Assembly (NCBI GenBank): GCA_037783545.1
Contig: JBBELK010000096.1
Span: 3,100,001-3,164,000 of the forward strand
Direction of reading: 5' to 3'
Origin: Henricia sp. BOLD:AAB3569
Lineage: Eukaryota; Echinodermata; Asteroidea; Spinulosida; Echinasteridae
Length of the DNA stretch: 64,000 nt
The stretch's first letter is position 1. Every line of letters begins with the position of its first letter. The notes beneath the pieces are model-generated. The model was not told the DNA's origin, did no database searches, and saw only the letters and a program-made list of their open reading frames with translations. The position numbers and the translations under genes were made by a program. This document shows positions 31,977 through 43,700 of this stretch, piece by piece.

Positions 31977-34113
31977 CTGAAATTTCTCGACCATTTCCCG
32001 GCGAAAGTCTGTCAATTTTTCAGGACAAGTGCGGAATATAGACTGTTTGGAGCATGCACAATTTGAAGTTCGTCGGAAAATGTCTTGAATTCCAAATTTG
32101 CCGACGTTTGGACCACACTTTTACCAAATTCCCGTCCCAAACAAGACTGAGCATGCGCACGAGTGATCAGGAGTACACGGACAGCCACGGTCTGCAGAGC
32201 AGGCAGGAAGCCCAAGCCCAGTTTTCCCTGAACTCTGAAATTTCTCGGCCATTTCCCGGCGAAAGTCTGTCAATTTGTTTAGGACAAGTGCGGAATATAG
32301 ACTGTTTGGAGCATGCAAAATTTGAAGTTCGTCGGAAAATGTCTTGAATTCCAAATTTGCCGACGTTTGGACCACACTTTGACCAAATTCCCGTCCCAAA
32401 CAAGACTGAGCATGCGCACGAGTGATCAGGAGTACACGGACAGCCACGGTCTGCAGAGCAGGCAGGAAGCCCAAGCCCAGTTTTCCCTGAACTCTGAAAT
32501 TTCTCGGCCATTTCCCGGCGAAAGTCTGTCAATTTGTTTAGGACAAGTGCGGAATATAGACTGTTTGGAGCATGCAAAATTTGAAGTTCGTCGGAAAATG
32601 TCTTGACTTCCAAATTTGCCGACGTTTGGACCACACTTTGACCAAATTCCCGTCCCAAACAAGACTGAGCATGCGCACGAGTGATCAGGAGTACACGGAC
32701 AGCCACGGTCTGCAGAGCAGGCAGGAAGCCCAAGCCCAGTTTTACCTGAACTCTGAAATTTCTCGGCCATTTCCCGGCGAAAGTCTGTCAATTTGTTCAG
32801 GACAAGTGCGGAATATAGACTGTTTGGAGCATGCAAAATTTGAAGTTCGTCGGAAAATGTCTTGACTTCCAAATTTGCCGACGTTTGGACCACACTTTGA
32901 CCAAATTCCAGTCCCAAACAAGACTGAGCATGCGCACGAGTGATCAGGAGTACACGGACAGCCACGGTCTGCAGAGCAGGCAGGAAGCCCGAGCCCAGTT
33001 TTCCCTGAACTCTGACATTTCTCGACCATTTCCCGGCGAAAGTCTGTCAATTGTTCAGGACAAGTGCGGAATATAGACTGTTTGGAGCATGCAAAATTTG
33101 AAGTTCGTCGGAAAATGTCTTGACTTCCAAATTTGCCGACGTTTGGACCACACTTTGACCAAATTCCCGTCCCAAACAAGACTGAGCATGCGCACGAGTG
33201 ATCAGGAGTACACGGACAGCCACGGTCTGCAGAGCAGGCAGGAAGCCCGAGCCCAGTTTTCCCTGAACTCTGAAATTTCTCGGCCATTTCCTGGCGAAAG
33301 TCTGTCAATTTTTCAGGACAAGTGCGGAATATACACTGTTTGGAGCATGCAAAATTTGAAGTTCGTCGGAAAATTTCTTGACTTCCAAATTTGCCGACGT
33401 TTGGACCACACTTTGACCAAATTCCCGTCCCAAACAAGACTGAGCATGCGCACGAGTGATCAGGAGTATACGGACAGCCACGGTCTGCAGAGCAAGCCCG
33501 AGCCCAGTTTTCCCTAAACTCTGAAATTTCTCGGCCATTTCCCTGCGAAAGTCTGTCAATTTTTCAGGACAAGTGCGGAATATAGACTGTTTGGAGCATG
33601 CACAATTTGAAGTTCGTCGGCAAATTTCTTGACTTCCAAATTTGCCGACGTTTGGACCACACTTTGACCAAATTCCCGTCCGAAACAAGACTGAGCATGC
33701 GCACGAGTGATCAGGAGTACACGGACAGCCACGGTCTGCAGAGCAGGCAGGAAGCCCGAGCCCAGTTTTCCCTAAACTCTGAAATTTCTCGGCCATTTCC
33801 CGGCGAAAGTCTGTCAATTTTTCAGGACAAGTGCGGAATATAGACTGTTTGGAGCATGCAAAATTTGAATTTTGTCGGAAAATTTCTTGACTTCCAAATT
33901 TGCCGACGTTTGGACCACACTTTGACCAAATTCCCGTCCCAAACAAGACTGAGCATGCGCACGAGTGATCATGAGTACACGGACAGCCACGGTCTGCAGA
34001 GCAGGCAGGAAGCCCGAGCCCAGTGTTCCCTAAACTCTGAAATTTCTCGGCCATTTCCCGGCGAAAGTCTGTCAATTTTTCAGGACAAGTGCGGAATATA
34101 GACTGTTTGGAGC

Positions 34114-37100
34114 ATGCAAAATTTGAAGTTTGTCGGAAAATTTCTTGACTTCCAAATTTGCCGACGTTTGGACCACACTTTGACCAAATTCCCGTCCCAA
34201 ACAAGACTGAGCATGCGCACGAGTGATCAGGAGTACACGGACAGCCACGGTCTGCAGAGCAGGCAGGAAGCCCGAGCCCAGTTTTCCCTAAACTCTGAAA
34301 TTTCTCGGGCATTTCCCGGCGAAAGTCTGTCAATTTTTCAGGACAAGTGCGGAATATAGACTGTTTGGAGCATGCAAAATTTGAAGTTTGTGGGAAAATT
34401 TCTTGACTTCCAAATTTGCCGACGTTTGGACCACACTTTGACCAAATTCCGGTCACAAACAAGACTGAGCATGCGCACGAGTGATCAGGAGTACACGGAC
34501 AGCCACGGTCTGCAGAGCAGGCAGGAAGCCCGAGCCCAGTTTTCCCTAAACTCTGAAATTTCTCTGCCATTTCCCGGCGAAAGTCTGTCAATTTTTCAGG
34601 ACAAGTGCGGAATATAGACTGTTTGGAGCATGCAAAATTTGAAGTTTGTCGGAAAATTTCTTGACTTACAAATTTTCCGACGTTTGGACCACACTTTGAC
34701 CAAATTCCCGTCCCAAACAAGACTGAGCATGCGCACGAGTGATCAGGAGTACACGGACAGCCACGGTCTGCAGAGCAGGCAGGAAGCCCGAGCCCAGTTT
34801 TCCCTAAACTCTGAAATTTCTCGGCCATTTCGCGGCGAAAGTCTGTCAATTTGTTCAGGACAAGTGCGGAATATAGACTGTTTGGAGCATGCAAAATTTG
34901 AAGTTCGTCGGAAAATTTCTTGACTTCCAAATTTGCCGACGTTTGGACCACACTTTGACCAAATTCCCGTCCCAAACAAGACTGAGCATGCGCACGAGTG
35001 ATCAGGAGTACACGGACAGCCACGGTCTGCAGAGCAGGCAGGAAGCCCGAGCCCAGTTTTCCCTAAACTCTGAAATTTCTCGGGCATTTCCCGGCGAAAG
35101 TCTGTCAATTTTTCAGGACAAGTGCGGAATATAGACTGTTTGGAGCATGCAAAATTTGAAGTTTGTCGGAAAATTTCTTGACTTCCAAATTTGCCGACGT
35201 TTGGACCACACTTTGACCAAATTCCCGTCCCAAACAAGACTGAGAATGCGCACGAGTGATCAGGAGTACACGGACAGCCACGGTCTGCAGAGCAGGCAGG
35301 AAGCCCGAGCCCAGTTTTCCCTAAACTCTGAAATTTTTCGGCCATTTCCCGGCGAAAGTCTGTCAATTTTTCAGGACAAGTGCGGAATATAGACTGTTTG
35401 GAGCATGCAAAATTTGAATTTTGTCGGAAAATTTCTTGACTTCCAAGTTTGCCGACGTTTGGACCACACTTTGACCAAATTCCCGTCCCAAACAAGACTG
35501 AGCATGCGCACGAGTGATCATGAGTACACGGACAGCCACGGTCTGCAGAGCAGGCAGGAAGCCCAAGCCCAGTTTTCCCTGAACTCTGAAATTTCTCGGC
35601 CATTTCCCGGCGAAAGTCTGTCAATTTTTCAGGACAAGTGCGGAATATAGACTGTTTGGAGCATGCAAAATTTGAAGTTTGTCGGAAAATTTCCTGACTT
35701 CCAAATTTGCCGACGTTTGGACCACACTTTGACCAAATTCCCGTCCCAAACAAGACTGAGCATGCGCACGAGTGATCAGGAGTACACGGACCACCACGGT
35801 CTGCAGAGCAGGCAGGAAGCCCAAGCCCAGTTTTCCCTAAACTCTGAAATTTCTCGGCCATTTCCCGGCGAAAGTCTGTCAATTTTTCAGGACAAGTGCG
35901 GAATATAGACTGTTTGGAGCATGCAAAATTTGAATTTTGTCGGAAAATTTCTTGACTTCCAAATTTGCCGACGTTTGGACCACACTTTGACCAAATTCCG
36001 GTCCCAAACAAGACTGAGCATGCGCACGAGTGATCAGGAGTACACGGACAGCCACGGTCTGCAGAGCAGGCAGGAAGCCCGAGCCCAGTTTTCCCTAAAC
36101 TCTGAAATTTCTCGGCCATTTCCCGGCGAAAGTCTGTCAATTTTTCAGGACAAGTGCGGAATATAGACTGTTTGGAGCATGCAAAATTTGAAGTTTGTCG
36201 GAAAATTTCTTGACTTACAAATTTTCCGACGTTTGGACCACACTTTGACCAAATTCCCGTCCCAAACAAGACTGAGCATGCGCACGAGTGATCAGGAGTA
36301 CACGGACAGCCACGGTCTGCAGAGCAGGCAGGAAGCCCGAGCCCAGTTTTCCCTAAACTCTGAAATTTCTCGGCCATTTCGCGGCGAAAGTCTGTCAATT
36401 TGTTCAGGACAAGTGCGGAATATAGACTGTTTGGAGCATGCAAAATTTGAAGTTCGTCGGAAAATTTCTTGACTTCCAAATTTGCCGACGTTTGGACCAC
36501 ACTTTGACCAAATTCCCGTCCCAAACAAGACTGAGCATGCGCACGAGTGATCAGGAGTACACGGACAGCCACGGTCTGCAGAGCAGGCAGGAAGCCCGAG
36601 CCCAGTTTTCCCTAAACTCTGAAATTTCTCGGGCATTTCCCGGCGAAAGTCTGTCAATTTTTCAGGACAAGTGCGGAATATAGACTGTTTGGAGCATGCA
36701 AAATTTGAAGTTTGTGGGAAAATTTCTTGACTTCCAAATTTGCCGACGTTTGGACCACACTTTGACCAAATTCCGGTCACAAACAAGACTGAGCATGCGC
36801 ACGAGTGATCAGGAGTACACGGACAGCCACGGTCTGCAGAGCAGGCAGGAAGCCCGAGCCCAGTTTTCCCTAAACTCTGAAATTTCTCTGCCATTTCCCG
36901 GCGAAAGTCTGTCAATTTTTCAGGACAAGTGCGGAATATAGACTGTTTGGAGCATGCAAAATTTGAAGTTTGTCGGAAAATTTCTTGACTTACAAATTTT
37001 CCGACGTTTGGACCACACTTTGACCAAATTCCCGTCCCAAACAAGACTGAGCATGCGCACGAGTGATCAGGAGTACACGGACAGCCACGGTCTGCAGAGC

Positions 37101-37728
37101 AGGCAGGAAGCCCGAGCCCAGTTTTCCCTAAACTCTGAAATTTCTCGGCCATTTCGCGGCGAAAGTCTGTCAATTTTTCAGGACAAGTGCGGAATATAGA
37201 CTGTTTGGAGCATGCAAAATTTGAAGTTCGTCGGAAAATTTCTTGACTTCCAAATTTGCCGACGTTTGGACCACACTTTGACCAAATTCCCGTCCCAAAC
37301 AAGCCTGAGCATGCGCACGAGTGATCAGGAGTACACGGGCAGCCACGGTCTGCAGAGCAGGCAGGAAGCCCGAGCCCAGTTTTCCCTAAACTCTGAAATT
37401 TCTCGGCCATTTTCCGGCGAAAGTCTGTCAATTTTTCAGGACAAGTGCGGAATATAGACTGTTTGGAGCATGCAAAATTTGAAGTTTGTCGGAAAATTTC
37501 TTGACTTACAAATTTTCCGACGTTTGGACCACACTTTGACCAAATTCCCGTCCCAAACAAGACTGAGCATGCGCACGAGTGATCAGGAGTACACGGACAG
37601 CCACGGTCTGCAGAGCAGGCAGGAAGCCCGAGCCCAGTTTTCCCTAAACTCTGAAATTTCTCGGCCATTTCGCGGCGAAAGTCTGTCAATTTGTATAGGA
37701 CAAGTGCGGAATATAGACTGTTTGGAGC
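34114..37728. repeat. 14-monomer block, copy 1
   Basis: About 3.6 kb of satellite whose monomer order and private variants reappear at 46773-50387 at a constant offset of 12659 bp. Markers shared by both copies include GACTGAGAATGCGCAC (about 35240 and 47899), CTTCCAAGTTTGCC (about 35441 and 48100), GATCATGAGTACAC and GGACCACCACGG. Only a few differences are seen. Confidence 0.85.
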
Positions 37729-40700
37729 ATGCAAAATTTGAAGTTCGTCGGAAAATTTCTTGACTTCCAAATTTGCCGACGTTTGGACCACACTTTGACC
37801 AAATTCCCGTCCCAAACAAGCCTGAGCATGCGCACGAGTGATCAGGAGTACACGGGCAGCCACGGTCTGCAGAGCAGGCAGGAAGCCCGAGCCCAGTTTT
37901 CCCTAAACTCTGAAATTTCTCGGCCATTTTCCGGCGAAAGTCTGTCAATTTTTCAGGACAAGTGCGGAATATAGACTGTTTGGAGCATGCAAAATTTGAA
38001 GTTTGTCGGAAAATTTCTTGACTTACAAATTTTCCGACGTTTGGACCACACTTTGACCAAATTCCCGTCCCAAACAAGACTGAGCATGCGCACGAGTGAT
38101 CAGGAGTACACGGACAGCCACGGTCTGCAGAGCAGGCAGGAAGCCCGAGCCCAGTTTTCCCTAAACTCTGAAATTTCTCGGCCATTTCGCGGCGAAAGTC
38201 TGTCAATTTGTATAGGACAAGTGCGGAATATAGACTGTTTGGAGCATGCAAAATTTGAAGTTCGTCGGAAAATTTCTTGACTTCCAAATTTGCCGACGTT
38301 TGGACCACACTTTGACCAAATTCCCGTCCCAAACAAGACTGAGCATGCGCACGAGTGATCAGGAGTACACGGACAGCCACGGTCTGCAGAGCAGGCAGGA
38401 AGCCCGAGCCCAGTTTTCCCTAAACTCTGAAATTTCTCGGGCATTTCCCGGCGAAAGTCTGTCAATTTTTCAGGACAAGTGCGGAATATAGACTGTTTGG
38501 AGCATGCAAAATTTGAAGTTTGTGGGAAAATTTCTTGACTTCCAAATTTGCCGACGTTTGGACCACACTTTGACCAAATTCCCGTCCCAAACAAGCCTGA
38601 GCATGCGCACGAGTGATCAGGAGTACACGGGCAGCCACGGTCTGCAGAGCAGGCAGGAAGCCCAAGCCCAGTTTTCCCTAAACTCTGAAATTTCTCGGCC
38701 ATTTCCCGGCGAAAGTCTGTCAATTTTTTCAGGACAAGTGCGGAATATAGACTGTTTGGAGCATGCAAAATTTGAAGTTCGTCGGAAAATTTCTTGACTT
38801 CCAAATTTGCCGACGTTTGGACCACACTTTGACCAAATTCCGGTCCCAAACAAGACTGAGCATGCGCACGAGTGATCAGGAGTACACGGACAGCCACGGT
38901 CTGCAGAGCAGGCAGGAAGCCCGAGCCCAGTTTTCCCTAAACTCTGAAATTTCTCGGCCATTTCCCGGCGAAAGTCTGTCAATTTTTCAGGACAAGTGCG
39001 GAATATAGACTGTTTGGAGCATGCAAAATTTGAAGTTCGTCGGAAAATTTCTTGACTTCCAAATTTGCCGACGTTTGGACCACACTTTGACCAAATTCCC
39101 GTCCCAAACAAGCCTGAGCATGCGCACGAGTGATCAGGAGTACACGGGCAGCCACGGTCTGCAGAGCAGGCAGGAAGCCCGAGCCCAGTTTTCCCTAAAC
39201 TCTGAAATTTCTCGGCCATTTTCCGGCGAAAGTCTGTCAATTTTTCAGGACAAGTGCGGAATATAGACTGTTTGGAGCATGCAAAATTTGAAGTTCGTCG
39301 GAAAATTTCTTGACTTCCAAATTTGCCGACGTTTGGACCACACTTTGACCAAATTCCAGTCCCAAACAAGACTGAGCATGCGCACGAGTGATCAGGAGTA
39401 CACGGACAGCCACGGTCTGCAGAGCAGGCAGGAAGCCCGAGCCCAGTTTTCCCTAAACTCTGAAATTTCTCGGCCATTTCGCGGCGAAAGTCTGTCAATT
39501 TGTTCAGGACAAGTGCGGAATATAGACTGTTTGGAGCATGCAAAATTTGAAGTTCGTCGGAAAATTTCTTGACTTCCAAATTTGCCGACGTTTGGACCAC
39601 ACTTTGACCAAATTCCCGTCCCAAACAAGACTGAGCATGCGCACGAGTGATCAGGAGTACACGGACAGCCACGGTCTGCAGAGCAGGCAGGAAGCCCGAG
39701 CCCAGTTTTCCCTAAACTCTGAAATTTCTCGGGCATTTCCCGGCGAAAGTCTGTCAATTTTTCAGGACAAGTGCGGAATATAGACTGTTTGGAGCATGCA
39801 AAATTTGAAGTTTGTGGGAAAATTTCTTGACTTCCAAATTTGCCGACGTTTGGACCACACTTTGACCAAATTCCGGTCACAAACAAGACTGAGCATGCGC
39901 ACGAGTGATCAGGAGTACACGGACAGCCACGGTCTGCAGAGCAGGCAGGAAGCCCGAGCCCAGTTTTCCCTAAACTCTGAAATTTCTCGGCCATTTCCCG
40001 GCGAAAGTCTGTCAATTTTTCAGGACAAGTGCGGAATATAGACTGTTTGGAGCATGCAAAATTTGAAGTTTGTCGGAAAATTTCTTGACTTACAAATTTT
40101 CCGACGTTTGGACCACACTTTGACCAAATTCCCGTCCCAAACAAGACTGAGCATGCGCACGAGTGATCAGGAGTACACGGACAGCCACGGTCTGCAGAGC
40201 AGGCAGGAAGCCCGAGCCCAGTTTTCCCTAAACTCTGAAATTTCTCGGCCATTTCGCGGCGAAAGTCTGTCAATTTGTTCAGGACAAGTGCGGAATATAG
40301 ACTGTTTGGAGCATGCAAAATTTGAAGTTCGTCGGAAAATTTCTTGACTTCCAAATTTGCCGACGTTTGGACCACACTTTGACCAAATTCCCGTCCCAAA
40401 CAAGACTGAGCATGCGCACGAGTGATCAGGAGTACACGGACAGCCACGGTCTGCAGAGCAGGCAGGAAGCCCGAGCCCAGTTTTCCCTAAACTCTGAAAT
40501 TTCTCGGGCATTTCCCGGCGAAAGTCTGTCAATTTTTCAGGACAAGTGCGGAATATAGACTGTTTGGAGCATGCAAAATTTGAAGTTTGTGGGAAAATTT
40601 CTTGACTTCCAAATTTGCCGACGTTTGGACCACACTTTGACCAAATTCCGGTCACAAACAAGACTGAGCATGCGCACGAGTGATCAGGAGTACACGGACA

Positions 40701-43700
40701 GCCACGGTCTGCAGAGCAGGCAGGAAGCCCGAGCCCAGTTTTCCCTAAACTCTGAAATTTCTCTGCCATTTCCCGGCGAAAGTCTGTCAATTTTTCAGGA
40801 CAAGTGCGGAATATAGACTGTTTGGAGCATGCAAAATTTGAAGTTTGTCGGAAAATTTCTTGACTTACAAATTTTCCGACGTTTGGACCACACTTTGACC
40901 AAATTCCCGTCCCAAACAAGACTGAGCATGCGCACGAGTGATCAGGAGTACACGGACAGCCACGGTCTGCAGAGCAGGCAGGAAGCCCGAGCCCAGTTTT
41001 CCCTAAACTCTGAAATTTCTCGGCCATTTCGCGGCGAAAGTCTGTCAATTTTTCAGGACAAGTGCGGAATATAGACTGTTTGGAGCATGCAAAATTTGAA
41101 GTTCGTCGGAAAATTTCTTGACTTCCAAATTTGCCGACGTTTGGACCACACTTTGACCAAATTCCCGTCCCAAACAAGCCTGAGCATGCGCACGAGTGAT
41201 CAGGAGTACACGGGCAGCCACGGTCTGCAGAGCAGGCAGGAAGCCCGAGCCCAGTTTTCCCTAAACTCTGAAATTTCTCGGCCATTTTCCGGCGAAAGTC
41301 TGTCAATTTTTCAGGACAAGTGCGGAATATAGACTGTTTGGAGCATGCAAAATTTGAAGTTTGTCGGAAAATTTCTTGACTTACAAATTTTCCGACGTTT
41401 GGACCACACTTTGACCAAATTCCCGTCCCAAACAAGACTGAGCATGCGCACGAGTGATCAGGAGTACACGGACAGCCACGGTCTGCAGAGCAGGCAGGAA
41501 GCCCGAGCCCAGTTTTCCCTAAACTCTGAAATTTCTCGGCCATTTCGCGGCGAAAGTCTGTCAATTTGTTCAGGACAAGTGCGGAATATAGACTGTTTGG
41601 AGCATGCAAAATTTGAAGTTCGTCGGAAAATTTCTTGACTTCCAAATTTGCCGACGTTTGGACCACACTTTGACCAAATTCCCGTCCCAAACAAGACTGA
41701 GCATGCGCACGAGTGATCAGGAGTACACGGACAGCCACGGTCTGCAGAGCAGGCAGGAAGCCCGAGCCCAGTTTTCCCTAAACTCTGAAATTTCTCGGGC
41801 ATTTCCCGGCGAAAGTCTGTCAATTTTTCAGGACAAGTGCGGAATATAGACTGTTTGGAGCATGCAAAATTTGAAGTTTGTGGGAAAATTTCTTGACTTC
41901 CAAATTTGCCGACGTTTGGACCACACTTTGACCAAATTCCCGTCCCAAACAAGCCTGAGCATGCGCACGAGTGATCAGGAGTACACGGGCAGCCACGGTC
42001 TGCAGAGCAGGCAGGAAGCCCAAGCCCAGTTTTCCCTAAACTCTGAAATTTCTCGGCCATTTCCCGGCGAAAGTCTGTCAATTTTTTCAGGACAAGTGCG
42101 GAATATAGACTGTTTGGAGCATGCAAAATTTGAAGTTCGTCGGAAAATTTCTTGACTTCCAAATTTGCCGACGTTTGGACCACACTTTGACCAAATTCCG
42201 GTCCCAAACAAGACTGAGCATGCGCACGAGTGATCAGGAGTACACGGACAGCCACGGTCTGCAGAGCAGGCAGGAAGCCCGAGCCCAGTTTTCCCTAAAC
42301 TCTGAAATTTCTCGGCCATTTCCCGGCGAAAGTCTGTCAATTTTTCAGGACAAGTGCGGAATATAGACTGTTTGGAGCATGCAAAATTTGAAGTTCGTCG
42401 GAAAATTTCTTGACTTCCAAATTTGCCGACGTTTGGACCACACTTTGACCAAATTCCCGTCCCAAACAAGCCTGAGCATGCGCACGAGTGATCAGGAGTA
42501 CACGGGCAGCCACGGTCTGCAGAGCAGGCAGGAAGCCCGAGCCCAGTTTTCCCTAAACTCTGAAATTTCTCGGCCATTTTCCGGCGAAAGTCTGTCAATT
42601 TTTCAGGACAAGTGCGGAATATAGACTGTTTGGAGCATGCAAAATTTGAAGTTCGTCGGAAAATTTCTTGACTTCCAAATTTGCCGACGTTTGGACCACA
42701 CTTTGACCAAATTCCAGTCCCAAACAAGACTGAGCATGCGCACGAGTGATCAGGAGTACACGGACAGCCACGGTCTGCAGAGCAGGCAGGAAGCCCGAGC
42801 CCAGTTTTCCCTGAACTCTGAAATTTATCGGCCATTTCCCGGCGAAAGTCTGTCAATTTTTTCAGGACAAGTGCGGAATATAGACTGTTTGGAGCATGCA
42901 AAATTTGAAGTTCGTCGGAAAATTTCTTGACTTACAAATTTTCCGACGTTTGGACCACACTTTGACCAAATTCCCGTCCCAAACAAGACTGAGCATGCGC
43001 ACGAGTGATCAGGAGTACACGGACAGCCACGGTCTGCAGAGCAGGCAGGAAGCCCGAGCCCAGTTTTCCCTAAACTCTGAAATTTCTCGGCCATTTCGCG
43101 GCGAAAGTCTGTCAATTTGTTCAGGACAAGTGCGGAATATAGACTGTTTGGAGCATGCAAAATTTGAAGTTCGTCGGAAAATTTCTTGACTTCCAAATTT
43201 GCCGACGTTTGGACCACACTTTGACCAAATTCCCGTCCCAAACAAGACTGAGCATGCGCACGAGTGATCAGGAGTACACGGACAGCCACGGTCTGCAGAG
43301 CAGGCAGGAAGCCCGAGCCCAGTTTTCCCTAAACTCTGAAATTTCTCGGGCATTTCCCGGCGAAAGTCTGTCAATTTTTCAGGACAAGTGCGGAATATAG
43401 ACTGTTTGGAGCATGCAAAATTTGAAGTTTGTGGGAAAATTTCTTGACTTCCAAATTTGCCGACGTTTGGACCACACTTTGACCAAATTCCGGTCACAAA
43501 CAAGACTGAGCATGCGCACGAGTGATCAGGAGTACACGGACAGCCACGGTCTGCAGAGCAGGCAGGAAGCCCGAGCCCAGTTTTCCCTAAACTCTGAAAT
43601 TTCTCTGCCATTTCCCGGCGAAAGTCTGTCAATTTTTCAGGACAAGTGCGGAATATAGACTGTTTGGAGCATGCAAAATTTGAAGTTTGTCGGAAAATTT

